Numbered from the stretch's first letter, positions 18,188 to 27,023 are shown. The stretch is DNA of 64,000 nt from CALESS01 sp041741455 (GCA_041741455.1 JBGSJZ010000087.1:129360-193359), one strand, 5' to 3'. The notes: generated by a model from the letters alone, not told the origin. Program-made: numbers and translations.

Positions 18188-18496
18188 ATGTGAAGTATAA
18201 CGGATGGATTGGTGGCGCGCAAATGGATGGTTTCCAAGTGCTTAGAGGAGGATTGGGTGTGTTTTACAATCCGGTCAGAAAAATATGCCGGGTCATATTG
18301 GATAAATATGACCCGGGTAGGATGATGAGAAGACTGGAATCAGTTAGGATAAAAAAACCTAAAGGTCATCCATTTGGCTGTACCTTGGTTTTGATTCTAG
18401 AAAAATTCATTTAACGGAGGGTATTCTTGCCCGGTTCTTTGGAATTGATGGTTTGAATTTCCTTCATCTTAGGTATAATCTAAGCAGCCAATTTAT
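18188..18496. other. 309-bp intergenic region before mutL
   Basis: This divergent gap between the HAD gene and mutL holds no credible gene; a 91-codon plus-strand frame (18139-18414) overlaps the HAD gene and lacks a ribosome site. It contains the hairpin at 18288-18316 and a TATAAT at 18474-18479. The latter places the mutL transcript start about 10 bases before its ATG. Confidence 0.6.
18288..18316. repeat. perfect 12-bp inverted repeat
   Basis: CCGGGTCATATT (18288-18299) and AATATGACCCGG (18305-18316) pair perfectly around a five-base loop. It could be a protein-binding palindrome, a small-RNA hairpin or a minus-direction terminator, since ATATTTTT follows on that side. No gene that would need such a terminator is visible. 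Confidence 0.6.
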
Positions 18497-20236
18497 ATGC
18501 CCATTCGAATCCTTTCTGACGATGTAGCATCCCAAATCGCAGCCGGCGAAGTCGTCGAGCGCCCGGCTTCGGTTGTCAAAGAGTTGCTGGAGAATGCCCT
18601 GGATGCTGGAGCGAGTCAGATTGTCATTCGGGTGGAACAGGCTGGGCGGGGTTTGATCGAGGTCTCGGATGATGGCTGTGGGATTTCTCCGGCTGAATTA
18701 ATCATGGCTGTCGGACGGCACGCAACCAGCAAATTGACCTCAGCAGAGGATCTTTTTCATATTCGAACATTGGGTTTTCGGGGAGAAGCGCTGGCATCCA
18801 TTGCTTCAGTATCGCGCTTTACCCTGATCTCACGCCAGACGACAGCCGCCGGGGGAGCTCGGATCAATGTCGATGGCGGGCGGGTGGGGGATGTGGTGGC
18901 AATGGGCGCAGCGGTCGGCACCCTGGTACGTGTGGAAGATCTTTTTTTTAATGTGCCGGCTCGCCTAAAATTTCTCAAACAAGATTCCACCGAGCGCCAA
19001 CAGATCGATGGATTGGTCACCCGTTATGCACTGGCTTATCCCCATGTCCGTTTCCAGCTATACCATGATGGAAAGTCAGTTTTGCATACTACTGGAAGCG
19101 GAAACCGGCGCGAGGTATTGGCGCATTTGTACGGGGTGGATACCTCCCGCCAGATGCTGGAAGTGGTACAGGAGGAAGATGATGTTCACCTGTCAGGCTT
19201 TACCAGCCCGGTGGCTTTGACCCGCTCTAATCGGCGCGATATTACCTTCTTTGTCAACGGTCGCTGGGTCCAGGATGTAGCCTTGACCAGCGCATTAGTG
19301 CAAGCCTATCATACATATTTAATGATTGGGCGATATCCACTGGCAGCACTCTTTATTTATCTGTCGCCGGAAGAGGTGGATGTCAATGTTCACCCAGCCA
19401 AATCAGAAGTGCGCTTCCGCCATCCGGATCTGATATTTAGCGCTGTTCAGCGTGGGGTGCGGCGGGCTTTATTGGCCTATTCCCCGGTTCCAAGTCTGGG
19501 TGGGTCCTCATGGCATCTTCCGCCCACTGCCAGTACTCTGGATCCAGCCTGGGAAATGAGTGGAGAACTGAAAACTGCTGCTCCAATCCAGCAGGCACTG
19601 CCTGAAGTGAATCCCGATTTCCTTGGAACTGAAGCGGATTTGCCAACAGGTCAGATTCCACTCTTGCGCTTGGTCGGTCAGGTTGGGCTAACCTATCTCG
19701 TTGCAGAAGGTCCGGATGGATTGTACTTAATTGACCAACATGCCGCTCATGAGCGGGTATTGTTTGAACGGTTGATGAAGCAGAGCCAGGGAAAGGTGCC
19801 CGCTCAGGCATTGCTTGAACCGGTTGTGGTGCAGTTACCACCGACCGGCGCCCGCACGATTCTAGACCAGTTGCAGACTCTGGCTAACTATGGCTTTGAA
19901 GTGGAACCCTTTGGCCCCAATACTTTTCAAGTGCGAACTCTGCCTGTTCTCCTCAATCGTTTGGAACCATCAGCTGCCTTACGCGTCATTGTGGAAGACT
20001 TTGAGGAAGACGAAACCCCACTGCAGAATACGATCGAAGAAAGGTTGATTGCCCGGATTTGTAAACGGGCGGCGATCAAAGGAGGGCAGGCCATGAGCCC
20101 GGAGGAACAACGATCCCTGGTGTCGGATTTGGAACGCTGCCAGTCTCCGCGCACCTGTCCCCATGGCCGACCAACCATGATTCACCTATCGGTTGATTTG
20201 CTGGAACGTCAATTTGGGCGGCGAGGCAGCCGCTAA
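18497..20236 (+). CDS. mutL: DNA mismatch repair protein MutL (endonuclease type)
   Basis: The 579-residue product starts MPIRILSDDVASQIAAGEVVERP. It has the GHKL ATPase motifs (KELLENALDAGA, DDGCGI, GFRGEALASI) in the first 330 residues. The C-terminal domain carries the metal endonuclease motif DQHAAHERVLFE, a Cys-Lys motif (RICKRAAIKGG) and CPHGRPT. It is thus the nicking type used by bacteria without MutH. mutS is not adjacent. There is no Shine-Dalgarno sequence and the predicted leader is only about 10 bases. Confidence 0.96.
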   Translation: MPIRILSDDVASQIAAGEVVERPASVVKELLENALDAGASQIVIRVEQAGRGLIEVSDDGCGISPAELIMAVGRHATSKLTSAEDLFHIRTLGFRGEALASIASVSRFTLISRQTTAAGGARINVDGGRVGDVVAMGAAVGTLVRVEDLFFNVPARLKFLKQDSTERQQIDGLVTRYALAYPHVRFQLYHDGKSVLHTTGSGNRREVLAHLYGVDTSRQMLEVVQEEDDVHLSGFTSPVALTRSNRRDITFFVNGRWVQDVALTSALVQAYHTYLMIGRYPLAALFIYLSPEEVDVNVHPAKSEVRFRHPDLIFSAVQRGVRRALLAYSPVPSLGGSSWHLPPTASTLDPAWEMSGELKTAAPIQQALPEVNPDFLGTEADLPTGQIPLLRLVGQVGLTYLVAEGPDGLYLIDQHAAHERVLFERLMKQSQGKVPAQALLEPVVVQLPPTGARTILDQLQTLANYGFEVEPFGPNTFQVRTLPVLLNRLEPSAALRVIVEDFEEDETPLQNTIEERLIARICKRAAIKGGQAMSPEEQRSLVSDLERCQSPRTCPHGRPTMIHLSVDLLERQFGRRGSR

Positions 20237-20261
20237 CTAACTGAAATTATAGGAGAGAAAA

Positions 20262-21128
20262 ATGATTATCGTAACAGACCGGGCGGCAGACCTGACTGCC
20301 GAACAATTGGCGGGTTTGAATGTGCATTTCTCGCCGCTGCGAATTATGTTGGAGAACAAAACCTACATCAGCGGTGTAGATCTGACGCCTGACGAATTTT
20401 ATAACCTGCTTGAGACGACAGACAGCATGCCGACCACATCGCTACCCTCACCGGGCGAGTTTGCTGAACTTTACCGCTCTCTGGCTAAGATGGATCCAGA
20501 AATCCTCTCCATCCATGTCTCCTCTGGCCTCAGTGGAACCTTTGCTTCGGCTAAAGCTGGAGCTGCCATGGTTCCAGAAGCCAAGATTACCCTCTGGGAT
20601 TCGATGACCCTCTCCTGCCCGTTGGGTTGGCAGGTGGAGGCGGCTGCTCAGGCTGCCAAGCAAGGCTGGCCGGTCGAGCGGATTTTGGCTTTGCTTGAAG
20701 TTAGCCGTCGGAAGGTGGACGGGATGTTCACGCTGACGAACCTGAAATACCTGATTCATGGTGGCAGAATCAGTCATATCGCTGGGCTGGTGGCATCTCT
20801 GCTGGCAATCAAACCGATTATCCTGGTGGATAAAGTCACTGGAAAATATGGCTCGCACGGCCAGGAATTAACGATTAAACGAGCGTTGAATAAACTGGTG
20901 GATATCGTGAGCCATATGCATACACCTGGCAAGCCGATTCGGATTCAGCTCCTGCGCTCCAAAGGCGACGAAGGCATTGAATATCTTAAAGAAAAACTGG
21001 ATGGATTGTTCCAGTGCAACTGGCTGCCACCGGCAACTGTTGCTCCAGTACTGGGAGCTCACACTGGACCAGGGATGAGTGGATTGTGTGTGGGTCCGGC
21101 GGATATTTTTGCCGAGCTTGGGATCTAA
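20262..21128 (+). CDS. DegV-family fatty-acid-binding protein
   Basis: The 288-residue product starts MIIVTDRAADLTAEQ. It has the DegV layout: an N-terminal Rossmann-like domain with PTTSLPSPGEF and ILSIHVSSGLSGTFASA, then the two-layer C-terminal domain ending GAHTGPGMSGLCV. Homologues bind a fatty acid and act with fatty-acid kinase as the FakB subunit. No fakA is adjacent here. GGAGAG precedes the ATG, and it is followed by a strong terminator. Confidence 0.93.
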   Translation: MIIVTDRAADLTAEQLAGLNVHFSPLRIMLENKTYISGVDLTPDEFYNLLETTDSMPTTSLPSPGEFAELYRSLAKMDPEILSIHVSSGLSGTFASAKAGAAMVPEAKITLWDSMTLSCPLGWQVEAAAQAAKQGWPVERILALLEVSRRKVDGMFTLTNLKYLIHGGRISHIAGLVASLLAIKPIILVDKVTGKYGSHGQELTIKRALNKLVDIVSHMHTPGKPIRIQLLRSKGDEGIEYLKEKLDGLFQCNWLPPATVAPVLGAHTGPGMSGLCVGPADIFAELGI

Positions 21129-21134
21129 CCAAAA

Positions 21135-21166
21135 AAATCGCCGGGATTGCTCGGCGATTTTTTATA
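21135..21166 (+). terminator. terminator after degV
   Basis: AAATCGCCG (21135-21143) pairs with CGGCGATTT (21152-21160) and is followed by TTTTAT. The A-run on the left makes it potentially active in both directions; before the mobile element inserted it would also have served the converging Sir2 gene. Confidence 0.85.
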
Positions 21167-21177
21167 ATTGTAGTCTA

Positions 21178-21209
21178 CAATACCTTCGCCAATTAGGCGG
21201 TAGAAACGG
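21178..21209 (+). repeat. left terminal inverted repeat
   Basis: It begins CAATACCTTCGCCAATT, preceded by target duplication AGTCTA at 21172-21177. It matches the right end at 27 of 32 positions without gaps. Confidence 0.88.
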
Positions 21210-22507
21210 ATGGTTGAACGGCGTGAATCCTGCCTAAGCAGGCCACTTGCAAGAAAATGGCGGCTAATAAATAGCCTTCGGGTTTTTGCGGAAGCATTTT
21301 TATTGTTTCTGCCACATAACGGTAGCCCCGGTAGTGGGCTTTGAGATCCAGGACGCTGGCAACTGGATCTTCGGAACGGTAGCGGTCGAGAAAGAGATGA
21401 GACAGGTTGACCATCAACATGGATAAGTTGGCTGCATTGGTCACCGGGGTTTGCTCCACGTTCATGAAATCTTCCAGGCCCCAATACTGTTTGGTGTCTC
21501 TGAAATTGAACTCGATTTGGAACCTTAACTTGTAATACTCAATCAACTTGTCGAAAGGCAGCTCCAGATAGGTGCTGAACAGAACAACGTGCGCCACCTT
21601 CTGGGTCTTGAAGATGGTTTTGTGGATGATGACCACATTGAGCGGGATTGGAAATTCCTTGTTCCAAAGCTTGGTCTGGTAGATGTCCGTCCGGATGCCA
21701 TCTTCAATTGATGATTGACCCAGATCCTCGGCTGGCAAGTGATCATAGTCGATCTTCTCGCCAAACTTCGGCGTCGGTCCATGCTTTGGTTTCGGCCCGG
21801 CATAAGGCAAGTACAATCCGGCATCATGCCGCAGCTTCGAGACCAGGTGCATGTTGTTCTGTATAACCATCCAGGTTGCTGGCCAGTTGCCGAAATGCCC
21901 GTCCAGAACCAGGTATTTGAGCGACAGGAACGTACCGATCTGTTCTACGAGAGCTTGTAACATGCTTTGGATCGGTTTGAGTTCTGGGTAGAGCTCCACT
22001 TGCTGTTTATCCTTGTTCTTGCTGCCTTTCGGTCGCCCTGGCTTGCGCTTCTCGCCCGGTTTCTTCTTGGTTTTGCGAGCCTGGGCCTTAGCTTTGCAGG
22101 CCGCTTTTTCTTCTGCGCTACGCACAATCTGCTCCATCTTGATTGGACTGGAACGCCGCGAGCGAACGTTGATCAAAGAAAAGGCGAAGAAAGCTAATCC
22201 GGGGTTGGGGCGCTGGGCCAAACTGGAGAAGATGCAATCCTTACCATAGGTTTCATCTCCGGCCATAATATCCTCATCGCCGGGTTGCAACAGGAGCGCA
22301 CGAAAGATGTGACAGAAGATTTCTGACCAAGGCAGTGATGTTTTTTACAAACGCTGGATCATTCGGTAACTGCCGCCTTTGCCTGCCCAGCATGGTTACT
22401 CTACCTTTCATCGCCGGCATGCCAAAGATTACCCGGCTCAATTGACGCAAAGTCGTTTTCGAAATCAGTGGTGCAATGGGCTGTAAAAGTGCTAGAATAT
22501 CTGTCAT
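21193..22507 (-). pseudogene. decayed IS4-family transposase
   Basis: The N-terminal part (22507 to about 22390) reads MTDILALLQPIAPLISKTTLRQLSRVIFG, then falls out of frame. The rest continues in another frame, where an in-frame TAA follows GGSYRMIQRL. A clean frame then runs from about 22350 to 21193 and includes AGDETYGKD, LDGHFGN and YYKLRFQIEFNFRDTK. The last fits the Y-(2)-R-(3)-E-(6)-K signature of IS4-type DDE transposases. The segment after AGDE also looks shorter than in intact relatives. At least one frameshift and one nonsense change are present, so no functional enzyme is expected. Confidence 0.88.
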
Positions 22508-22573
22508 GGGTTTTTGTGGGATCTGTTATTGTCCTGGAAGACACTAACTTTACCCCAAAAACCCTATTTCATT

Positions 22574-22596
22574 CGCCTATTTTTGGCGAAGGTTGA
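22574..22596 (-). repeat. internal TIR-like sequence
   Basis: Read on the minus strand, this segment contains ACCTTCGCCAA followed by TAGGCG. That resembles the left end of the element with a short gap. It lies just beyond the transposase gene, where the right end of a simple 1.4-kb IS would be expected. Confidence 0.6.
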
Positions 22597-22702
22597 AATC
22601 ACAGAAAATAGTCAACCTGTTCTGCCATTTGCGATCATCCAGATGTTTACAAAAAACGGTGATGATCTTTCTCAAATAGCTTCAAGCTAGATTAGGAGTG
22701 CA

Positions 22703-23437
22703 ATGCCCGAAAATAGGAACCTCAAGATTGCCATCAGCCAATTCCCGGTGAGCAGTGACATCCACCAGAATATGAACTATATCACCCGCCATATTATCTC
22801 AGCATCCGGAGGCCAGGTGGATGTAATTCATTTTCCTGAGCTGGCCCTTTCTGGATATGAGACCGAAGTCGATCAAATGGATTGGGGTCTAGTTGACCAA
22901 TGCGTATCCGAGTTGAAATCCCTCGCCAAAGCGTACAGCATTTCAATCGTCATGGGTCTGCACCAGCCCAACACAGACCATCCTTTACCCTTCAATGCCA
23001 CCTGCCTGATCACATCTGAAGGGGAGATTGCCGGGGCATACCATAAAACTAACCTGTATAAGAAGGAGAAAGAACGGTTTTCCGCAAAAGGGAATTTTCT
23101 GCTCTACGATATGCGAGGCGTGCGGTGTGGTTTCCTCATCTGCTACGATTCGCACTTTCCCGCTCTCTTCGAGAAATACCGTGAGATGGGTGCAGGCTTG
23201 CTGTTTCTCTCTTACAACAACGCCAGAAGCACCAGGCCAAAGAACAGCCTTGACGACGTGATGCGGTCGCAGTTAATCACCCGGGCCTATGATCATCACC
23301 TGTACATTTCTGGCAGCAATTCCTCTTCCCACTATTCCCGTATGCCGTCATCCTTTGCCTGCCCCGATGGAACGATCTTTCAAATGAGGCGGCATGTGCC
23401 CGGCGTGATGATCTGCGAGTGCCCCACTGGGCGCTGA
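22703..23437 (+). CDS. carbon-nitrogen hydrolase (nitrilase superfamily), transposon passenger
   Basis: The 244-residue protein keeps the complete Glu-Lys-Cys triad of the nitrilase superfamily: Glu in IHFPELALSGYE, Lys in AYHKTNLYKKE and Cys in FLICYDSHFP. Members hydrolyse amides, carbamoyl groups or nitriles; the exact substrate cannot be told. It is slightly shorter than typical 260-300-residue members but has no visible lesion. AGGAG lies at good spacing before ATG 22703. It sits inside the inverted repeats of the mobile element, so it was probably carried here by transposition. Confidence 0.88.
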   Translation: MPENRNLKIAISQFPVSSDIHQNMNYITRHIISASGGQVDVIHFPELALSGYETEVDQMDWGLVDQCVSELKSLAKAYSISIVMGLHQPNTDHPLPFNATCLITSEGEIAGAYHKTNLYKKEKERFSAKGNFLLYDMRGVRCGFLICYDSHFPALFEKYREMGAGLLFLSYNNARSTRPKNSLDDVMRSQLITRAYDHHLYISGSNSSSHYSRMPSSFACPDGTIFQMRRHVPGVMICECPTGR

Positions 23438-23568
23438 ATGAATAAGTTGGACATGCCGGTTTTCAGGGCTTTTCCTAGTAGCGTTGAAGTCTGCCAGACC
23501 CAAACTAACCACACAAAGCCCCTAGTAGACATTTAGCACTTTTACAACCATTCATTCTTTCAAAGAGC

Positions 23569-23600
23569 CTGTTTCTTCAGGCGAATTGGCGAAGGTATTG
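23569..23600 (-). repeat. right terminal inverted repeat
   Basis: Inverted copy of the left end, with AATTGGCGAAGGTATTG at 23584-23600, followed directly by the target duplication AGTCTA at 23601-23606. Confidence 0.88.
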
Positions 23601-23603
23601 AGT

Positions 23604-24368
23604 CTAGTGAAGAAATTGAGTGATCGCAGGCAAAACTTCTGCAACATCCAGGGGTAGAAGGATGGCAGCGATTTTATCCAAATAGGTCGGTGTTTGATTG
23701 ATAATGATGATTTGTGCCCCAGATTCCACAGCTTCCTGCGGGATGTAAGCGGCTGGTGTGACTGTTAACGAAGAACCAGCAACGATCATCAAGTCCGCCG
23801 TGCGGGCATGAACCTCTGCTTGATACCAGGTTGTGGCTGGCAGGGATTCTTCAAAGAGGACGATATCCGGTTTTAATAAAGAACGACACTCCGGGCAGGA
23901 TGGAAGGGTACCAGAATCGATGAAGGCTGGCATGAAATCACGTGCTGAAAAGGATCTGAGACATCCAGTGCATGAAAGGGTTCGCAAGGAGCCGTGAAGC
24001 TCCAATACATTGTGGGAACCAGCCTGGACGTGTAAATCGTCAATGTTTTGGGTGATGACAGCTTTGAGGAAGCCAGAATTTTCCAACTCAGCTAAGGCCA
24101 GATGCGCCGGGTTGGGACGGGCGGACAGGCTGGTGAGGGCAAGGGGTCGTAACCAGTTAAAGAATCGTTCGGGGGTGTGAAGAAAACTTGTCAGGGAGGC
24201 TACTTGCATTGGATCATCCTTCTCCCATAAGCCGGTTCGGGCTGAGCGAAAATCCGGGATACCGGAAGGAGTGGAGATGCCAGCGCCAGTAAAGGCAACA
24301 GCATACCGGGCTGATTGGATCAGCCCGGCAGCTTTTTTTATCTGTGGATTGTAGCTTTCCGGGATCAT
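23604..24368 (-). CDS. Sir2-family NAD-dependent protein deacylase
   Basis: The 254-residue sirtuin has the NAD motifs GAGISTPSGIPDFRS and TQNIDDLH, the catalytic histidine in LELHGSL and the zinc cysteines CTGC and CPEC. It also has GSSLTVTPAA near the C-terminus. It removes acyl groups from protein lysines and releases nicotinamide. Its start overlaps the stop of the upstream receiver/CpaE-like gene by four bases, indicating translational coupling. The stop codon TAG lies within the target duplication of the adjacent mobile element, so the insertion left the reading frame intact. Confidence 0.94.
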   Translation of the reverse strand: MIPESYNPQIKKAAGLIQSARYAVAFTGAGISTPSGIPDFRSARTGLWEKDDPMQVASLTSFLHTPERFFNWLRPLALTSLSARPNPAHLALAELENSGFLKAVITQNIDDLHVQAGSHNVLELHGSLRTLSCTGCLRSFSARDFMPAFIDSGTLPSCPECRSLLKPDIVLFEESLPATTWYQAEVHARTADLMIVAGSSLTVTPAAYIPQEAVESGAQIIIINQTPTYLDKIAAILLPLDVAEVLPAITQFLH

Positions 24369-25516
24369 CTCTTCACGATGCGGCTGGAAAGAATTTCTGC
24401 CAACCGGTTGAATTGTTGAGACACCAGGCCATCGGTTTGTATCATGCTGATGGGCATCATACGTCGGGCAGCATTGAAGGCCAATTCCGGGGCTGGGGGA
24501 ATTAATTGAGCTACCTGGAGACCGACTTGTTCTTGAACCTGGGAGATGGATAATTGTATATCGGCCCTAATCCGGTTTACAAGGACCAGACTCAGCAACT
24601 TAGTTTTTCCGAATCCAATGGTTTTAAGATCCTCTATAAATAATTGCGTTTTTTGAATGGCAGTTGGGAATGGTTCTGTCAATACCATTGCTTCTTCACA
24701 AAGCCCGAGAATACGTTCATAACCGGGTAAAAATAAATTCCCAAGATCTAAAACAACCAGAGATGCCATTTGACTTAGGCTACGGACGATTGCTTCGAAA
24801 TGTAAAACTGAATTGCAGAATGACAAATCCTTCAGCTGTGCGGAAGCAAGAAGTAACCGAGGGCCGTAAGTCGTGCGGGTCAGTTCATTTTTTACAGTGG
24901 AGGGATTAATTTCAGTGGGTGATCTGCGTAAGAGGTTGTTCAATCCTTGTTGATCGCCAAATCCTAGTTCCGTTGCCCATGTACCATGACCAGGACGCAT
25001 TTCGGCTGCGATCACATCCACCTTTTCCCGCTGGTAGTAACTGATCGCCAGATTGAGCGCCAGGGTAGAAGCTCCCATCCCACCTCGGGGTGCCAGGATA
25101 GCCAGGGTGTAGCCACGCTCCGCCGGTAGATCTGTGCCACGGGCTCGGCTGCGAGCTAATAAGGATTTGACATGCGCAACCAACTCAGCAGGATGGATAG
25201 GCTTTGTCAGGTAATCATCCACGCCAGCCTCATATCCGATTACCTTGTCATCCACCTGGCTTTTGGCAGTAAACATTAATATGGGAATGGTAAGAGTTTC
25301 AGCCTGGTTGCGAATGCGCCGGGTGACTTCAAAGCCATCCATATCCGGCATCATGACATCCAGCACAATTAAATCCGGTAGGAAATCGTGGGCAGATTCG
25401 ATCCCTTGCAAGCCGCTACTGGCGACTAGGATCTCAAAGCCTTGCTTCTGGAGCATCATACCAACCAAGCGCAGGGTTTCAACGTCATCATCTATGATTA
25501 GAATTTTTTCCGGCAT
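24365..25516 (-). CDS. response regulator fused to a CpaE/TadZ-like ATPase domain
   Basis: The 383-residue product has a receiver domain (residues 3-120) with phospho-acceptor Asp53 in LIVLDVMMPDMDG, the acidic pair IIDDD and the lysine in MFTAKSQ. A MinD/CpaE-like domain follows. Its P-loop reads RGGMGASTLALN, with Ala149 where the conserved lysine should be, so ATP binding may be altered or lost, as in some TadZ proteins. Such proteins position secretion or pilus machinery, but no tad genes are nearby. The start at 25516 is preferred over the upstream extension because of GAGGG and the receiver boundary. It is coupled to Sir2. Confidence 0.85.
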   Translation of the reverse strand: MPEKILIIDDDVETLRLVGMMLQKQGFEILVASSGLQGIESAHDFLPDLIVLDVMMPDMDGFEVTRRIRNQAETLTIPILMFTAKSQVDDKVIGYEAGVDDYLTKPIHPAELVAHVKSLLARSRARGTDLPAERGYTLAILAPRGGMGASTLALNLAISYYQREKVDVIAAEMRPGHGTWATELGFGDQQGLNNLLRRSPTEINPSTVKNELTRTTYGPRLLLASAQLKDLSFCNSVLHFEAIVRSLSQMASLVVLDLGNLFLPGYERILGLCEEAMVLTEPFPTAIQKTQLFIEDLKTIGFGKTKLLSLVLVNRIRADIQLSISQVQEQVGLQVAQLIPPAPELAFNAARRMMPISMIQTDGLVSQQFNRLAEILSSRIVKR

Positions 25517-25598
25517 GGCAGCCCTCGCAATTGCAAATCTGAAGGATTGGATTTCACAAATTATCAGAGGGTTGGCTGAGGTGCCCACCCCCCAATGC

Positions 25599-25611
25599 TA
25601 TAATTATCGCA
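25599..25611 (+). promoter_or_regulatory. extended -10 promoter for leaderless tilS
   Basis: TGCTATAAT, with its core at 25599-25604, is followed after six bases by the tilS ATG. Transcription should therefore begin at or within a base or two of the start codon. Confidence 0.6.
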
Positions 25612-27023
25612 TGGATTTGAACTTAATCCAACAGCTCTTGCAAAACTGTAAGATTCAACCCGACCTGTTGTTGGTTGTGGGTGTTTCCGGTGGTTCAGAT
25701 AGTCTGTGCTTACTGGATTTGTTGTGTCGGTTAGGGTATCCTGTTCTGGCTGCACATTACAACCATCAAATTCGTCCGGAAGCAGAGGCCGATGAAAAGG
25801 CTGTCCAGGAATTGGCCGCAATAAAAAAGATTCCATTCGTGGTGGGTCGGGGGAATGTTTGTGATTTTGCACAACGCAGAGGGCTATCCATGGAAGAAGC
25901 CGCGCGCAAAATGCGCTACACCTTTCTATTTGAACAAGCCCGCCTGGCGGATGCCCAGGCAGTGACCGTCGCCCACCATGCTGGGGACCAGGTCGAAACG
26001 ATTTTAATGCATTTTCTGCGGGGGAGCGGGATTTCCGGGCTGCGTGGTATGCAGATGCGAATTGTGCTGCCGGAATGGGATGCGACCATTCCGCTCATTC
26101 GCCCCTTGTTAGGGGTTGAACGCCAGGAAATCGAAGCGTATTGCCTGGAGCATGGTTTGGAACCGCGGCAGGATAAAACCAACGCTGATGTTAGGTATTT
26201 TCGAAATCGGTTGAGACATGAATTAATCCCAGAAATTGAAACCTACAACCCAAAGTTTACTGCCAACATGCTTCGGATGGGGGAAGTACTGGCTGGCGAA
26301 GAAAATTTATTGGAGGAGTTGACAGTCGAAGCCTGGCAGGAAAGCTGTCGACTGGTTAACCCGGCGATTGTGCAAATTTCCCCGAATGTATTTGCTGGAT
26401 ATTCACGACCATTACAACGGCGTGTCTTGCGGACTGGAGTGAGTAAATTGTTGCCGGATTTACGCGACCTGGATTTTGAATCCGTTGAGCGCTGCCTGGA
26501 TTTCCTGGCAATTGCTCCCCACAGGGGGCGGGTGGATGTTGTGGATGGTTTGCGTTTGGAGGCTGATCTGGATGCCTGGTTCTTAATGAAAAATGGCGTC
26601 CTGGCTCCGGCAACTGAATTTCCCCAGATTAAAGGTGGTCAGGAGATTGTAATGCCTGCAATGGGTGAAGTCGAATTAGACAATGGTTGGTGGATCATCG
26701 CTGAGAGTGTTCCCCGCCCAGATTTATTTGACAATTTGGATAAATCGAAGATCTGGTTGGATGCAGATTTGTGGAAAAATAGGCTTATCATCCGGGGCGG
26801 ACACAGAGGAGAGCGGTTTCAACCACTTGGCATGGCGGGGAAATCCATCAAACTGGCGGATTTCTTCACCAACGATCAGTTACCCCGTAGAGCCAGGGCA
26901 GGCTGGCCGCTGCTCGCTACTGAAAGTGAAATCATCTGGGTAGTGGGGAAGAGGGCGGGGGAAGCTGGAAAACTTTTCCCAGAAACCCGAAATGTTATTT
27001 GCTTGAAGTTGATGCACCGCTGA
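25611..27023 (+). CDS. tilS: tRNA(Ile)-lysidine synthase
   Basis: Modifies C34 of tRNA-Ile(CAU) to lysidine so that it reads AUA codons; essential in most bacteria. The 470-residue product has the PP-loop VGVSGGSDSLCLLDLL near residue 25, HHAGDQVETILMHFLRGSG, and the downstream RNA-binding and C-terminal TilS domains. The frame continues upstream to 25245, but homologues begin at MDLNLIQQLL. That ATG has no Shine-Dalgarno sequence and sits where the mRNA should start. Its 3' end overlaps the converging recombinase-like gene by 29 bases. hpt and ftsH, common partners, are absent. Confidence 0.95.
   Translation: MDLNLIQQLLQNCKIQPDLLLVVGVSGGSDSLCLLDLLCRLGYPVLAAHYNHQIRPEAEADEKAVQELAAIKKIPFVVGRGNVCDFAQRRGLSMEEAARKMRYTFLFEQARLADAQAVTVAHHAGDQVETILMHFLRGSGISGLRGMQMRIVLPEWDATIPLIRPLLGVERQEIEAYCLEHGLEPRQDKTNADVRYFRNRLRHELIPEIETYNPKFTANMLRMGEVLAGEENLLEELTVEAWQESCRLVNPAIVQISPNVFAGYSRPLQRRVLRTGVSKLLPDLRDLDFESVERCLDFLAIAPHRGRVDVVDGLRLEADLDAWFLMKNGVLAPATEFPQIKGGQEIVMPAMGEVELDNGWWIIAESVPRPDLFDNLDKSKIWLDADLWKNRLIIRGGHRGERFQPLGMAGKSIKLADFFTNDQLPRRARAGWPLLATESEIIWVVGKRAGEAGKLFPETRNVICLKLMHR

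Larger units (their letters stand above)
21178..23600. mobile_element. 2.4-kb IS4-type element with a nitrilase-family passenger gene
   Basis: The unit is bounded by terminal inverted repeats that share 17 perfect bases (CAATACCTTCGCCAATT) and 27 of the first 32. They lie at 21178-21209 and, inverted, at 23569-23600. Both ends are flanked directly by AGTCTA (21172-21177 and 23601-23606), a 6-bp target duplication. Inside are a decayed DDE transposase on the minus strand and an intact plus-strand hydrolase gene. The insertion lies between degV and the Sir2 gene, and the right target copy contains the Sir2 stop codon. A third, imperfect repeat end lies internally at 22574-22596. The element is probably immobile on its own because its transposase is broken. 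Confidence 0.88.

Noticed and set aside
18139..18414. 91-codon plus-strand frame before mutL
   Set aside because: Overlaps the HAD gene, has no ribosome site and contains the inverted repeat; composition is not coding-like.
25245..25610. N-terminal extension of tilS by 122 codons
   Set aside because: It runs antisense through the receiver-domain gene and is not TilS-like; the PP-loop position fits the start at 25611.
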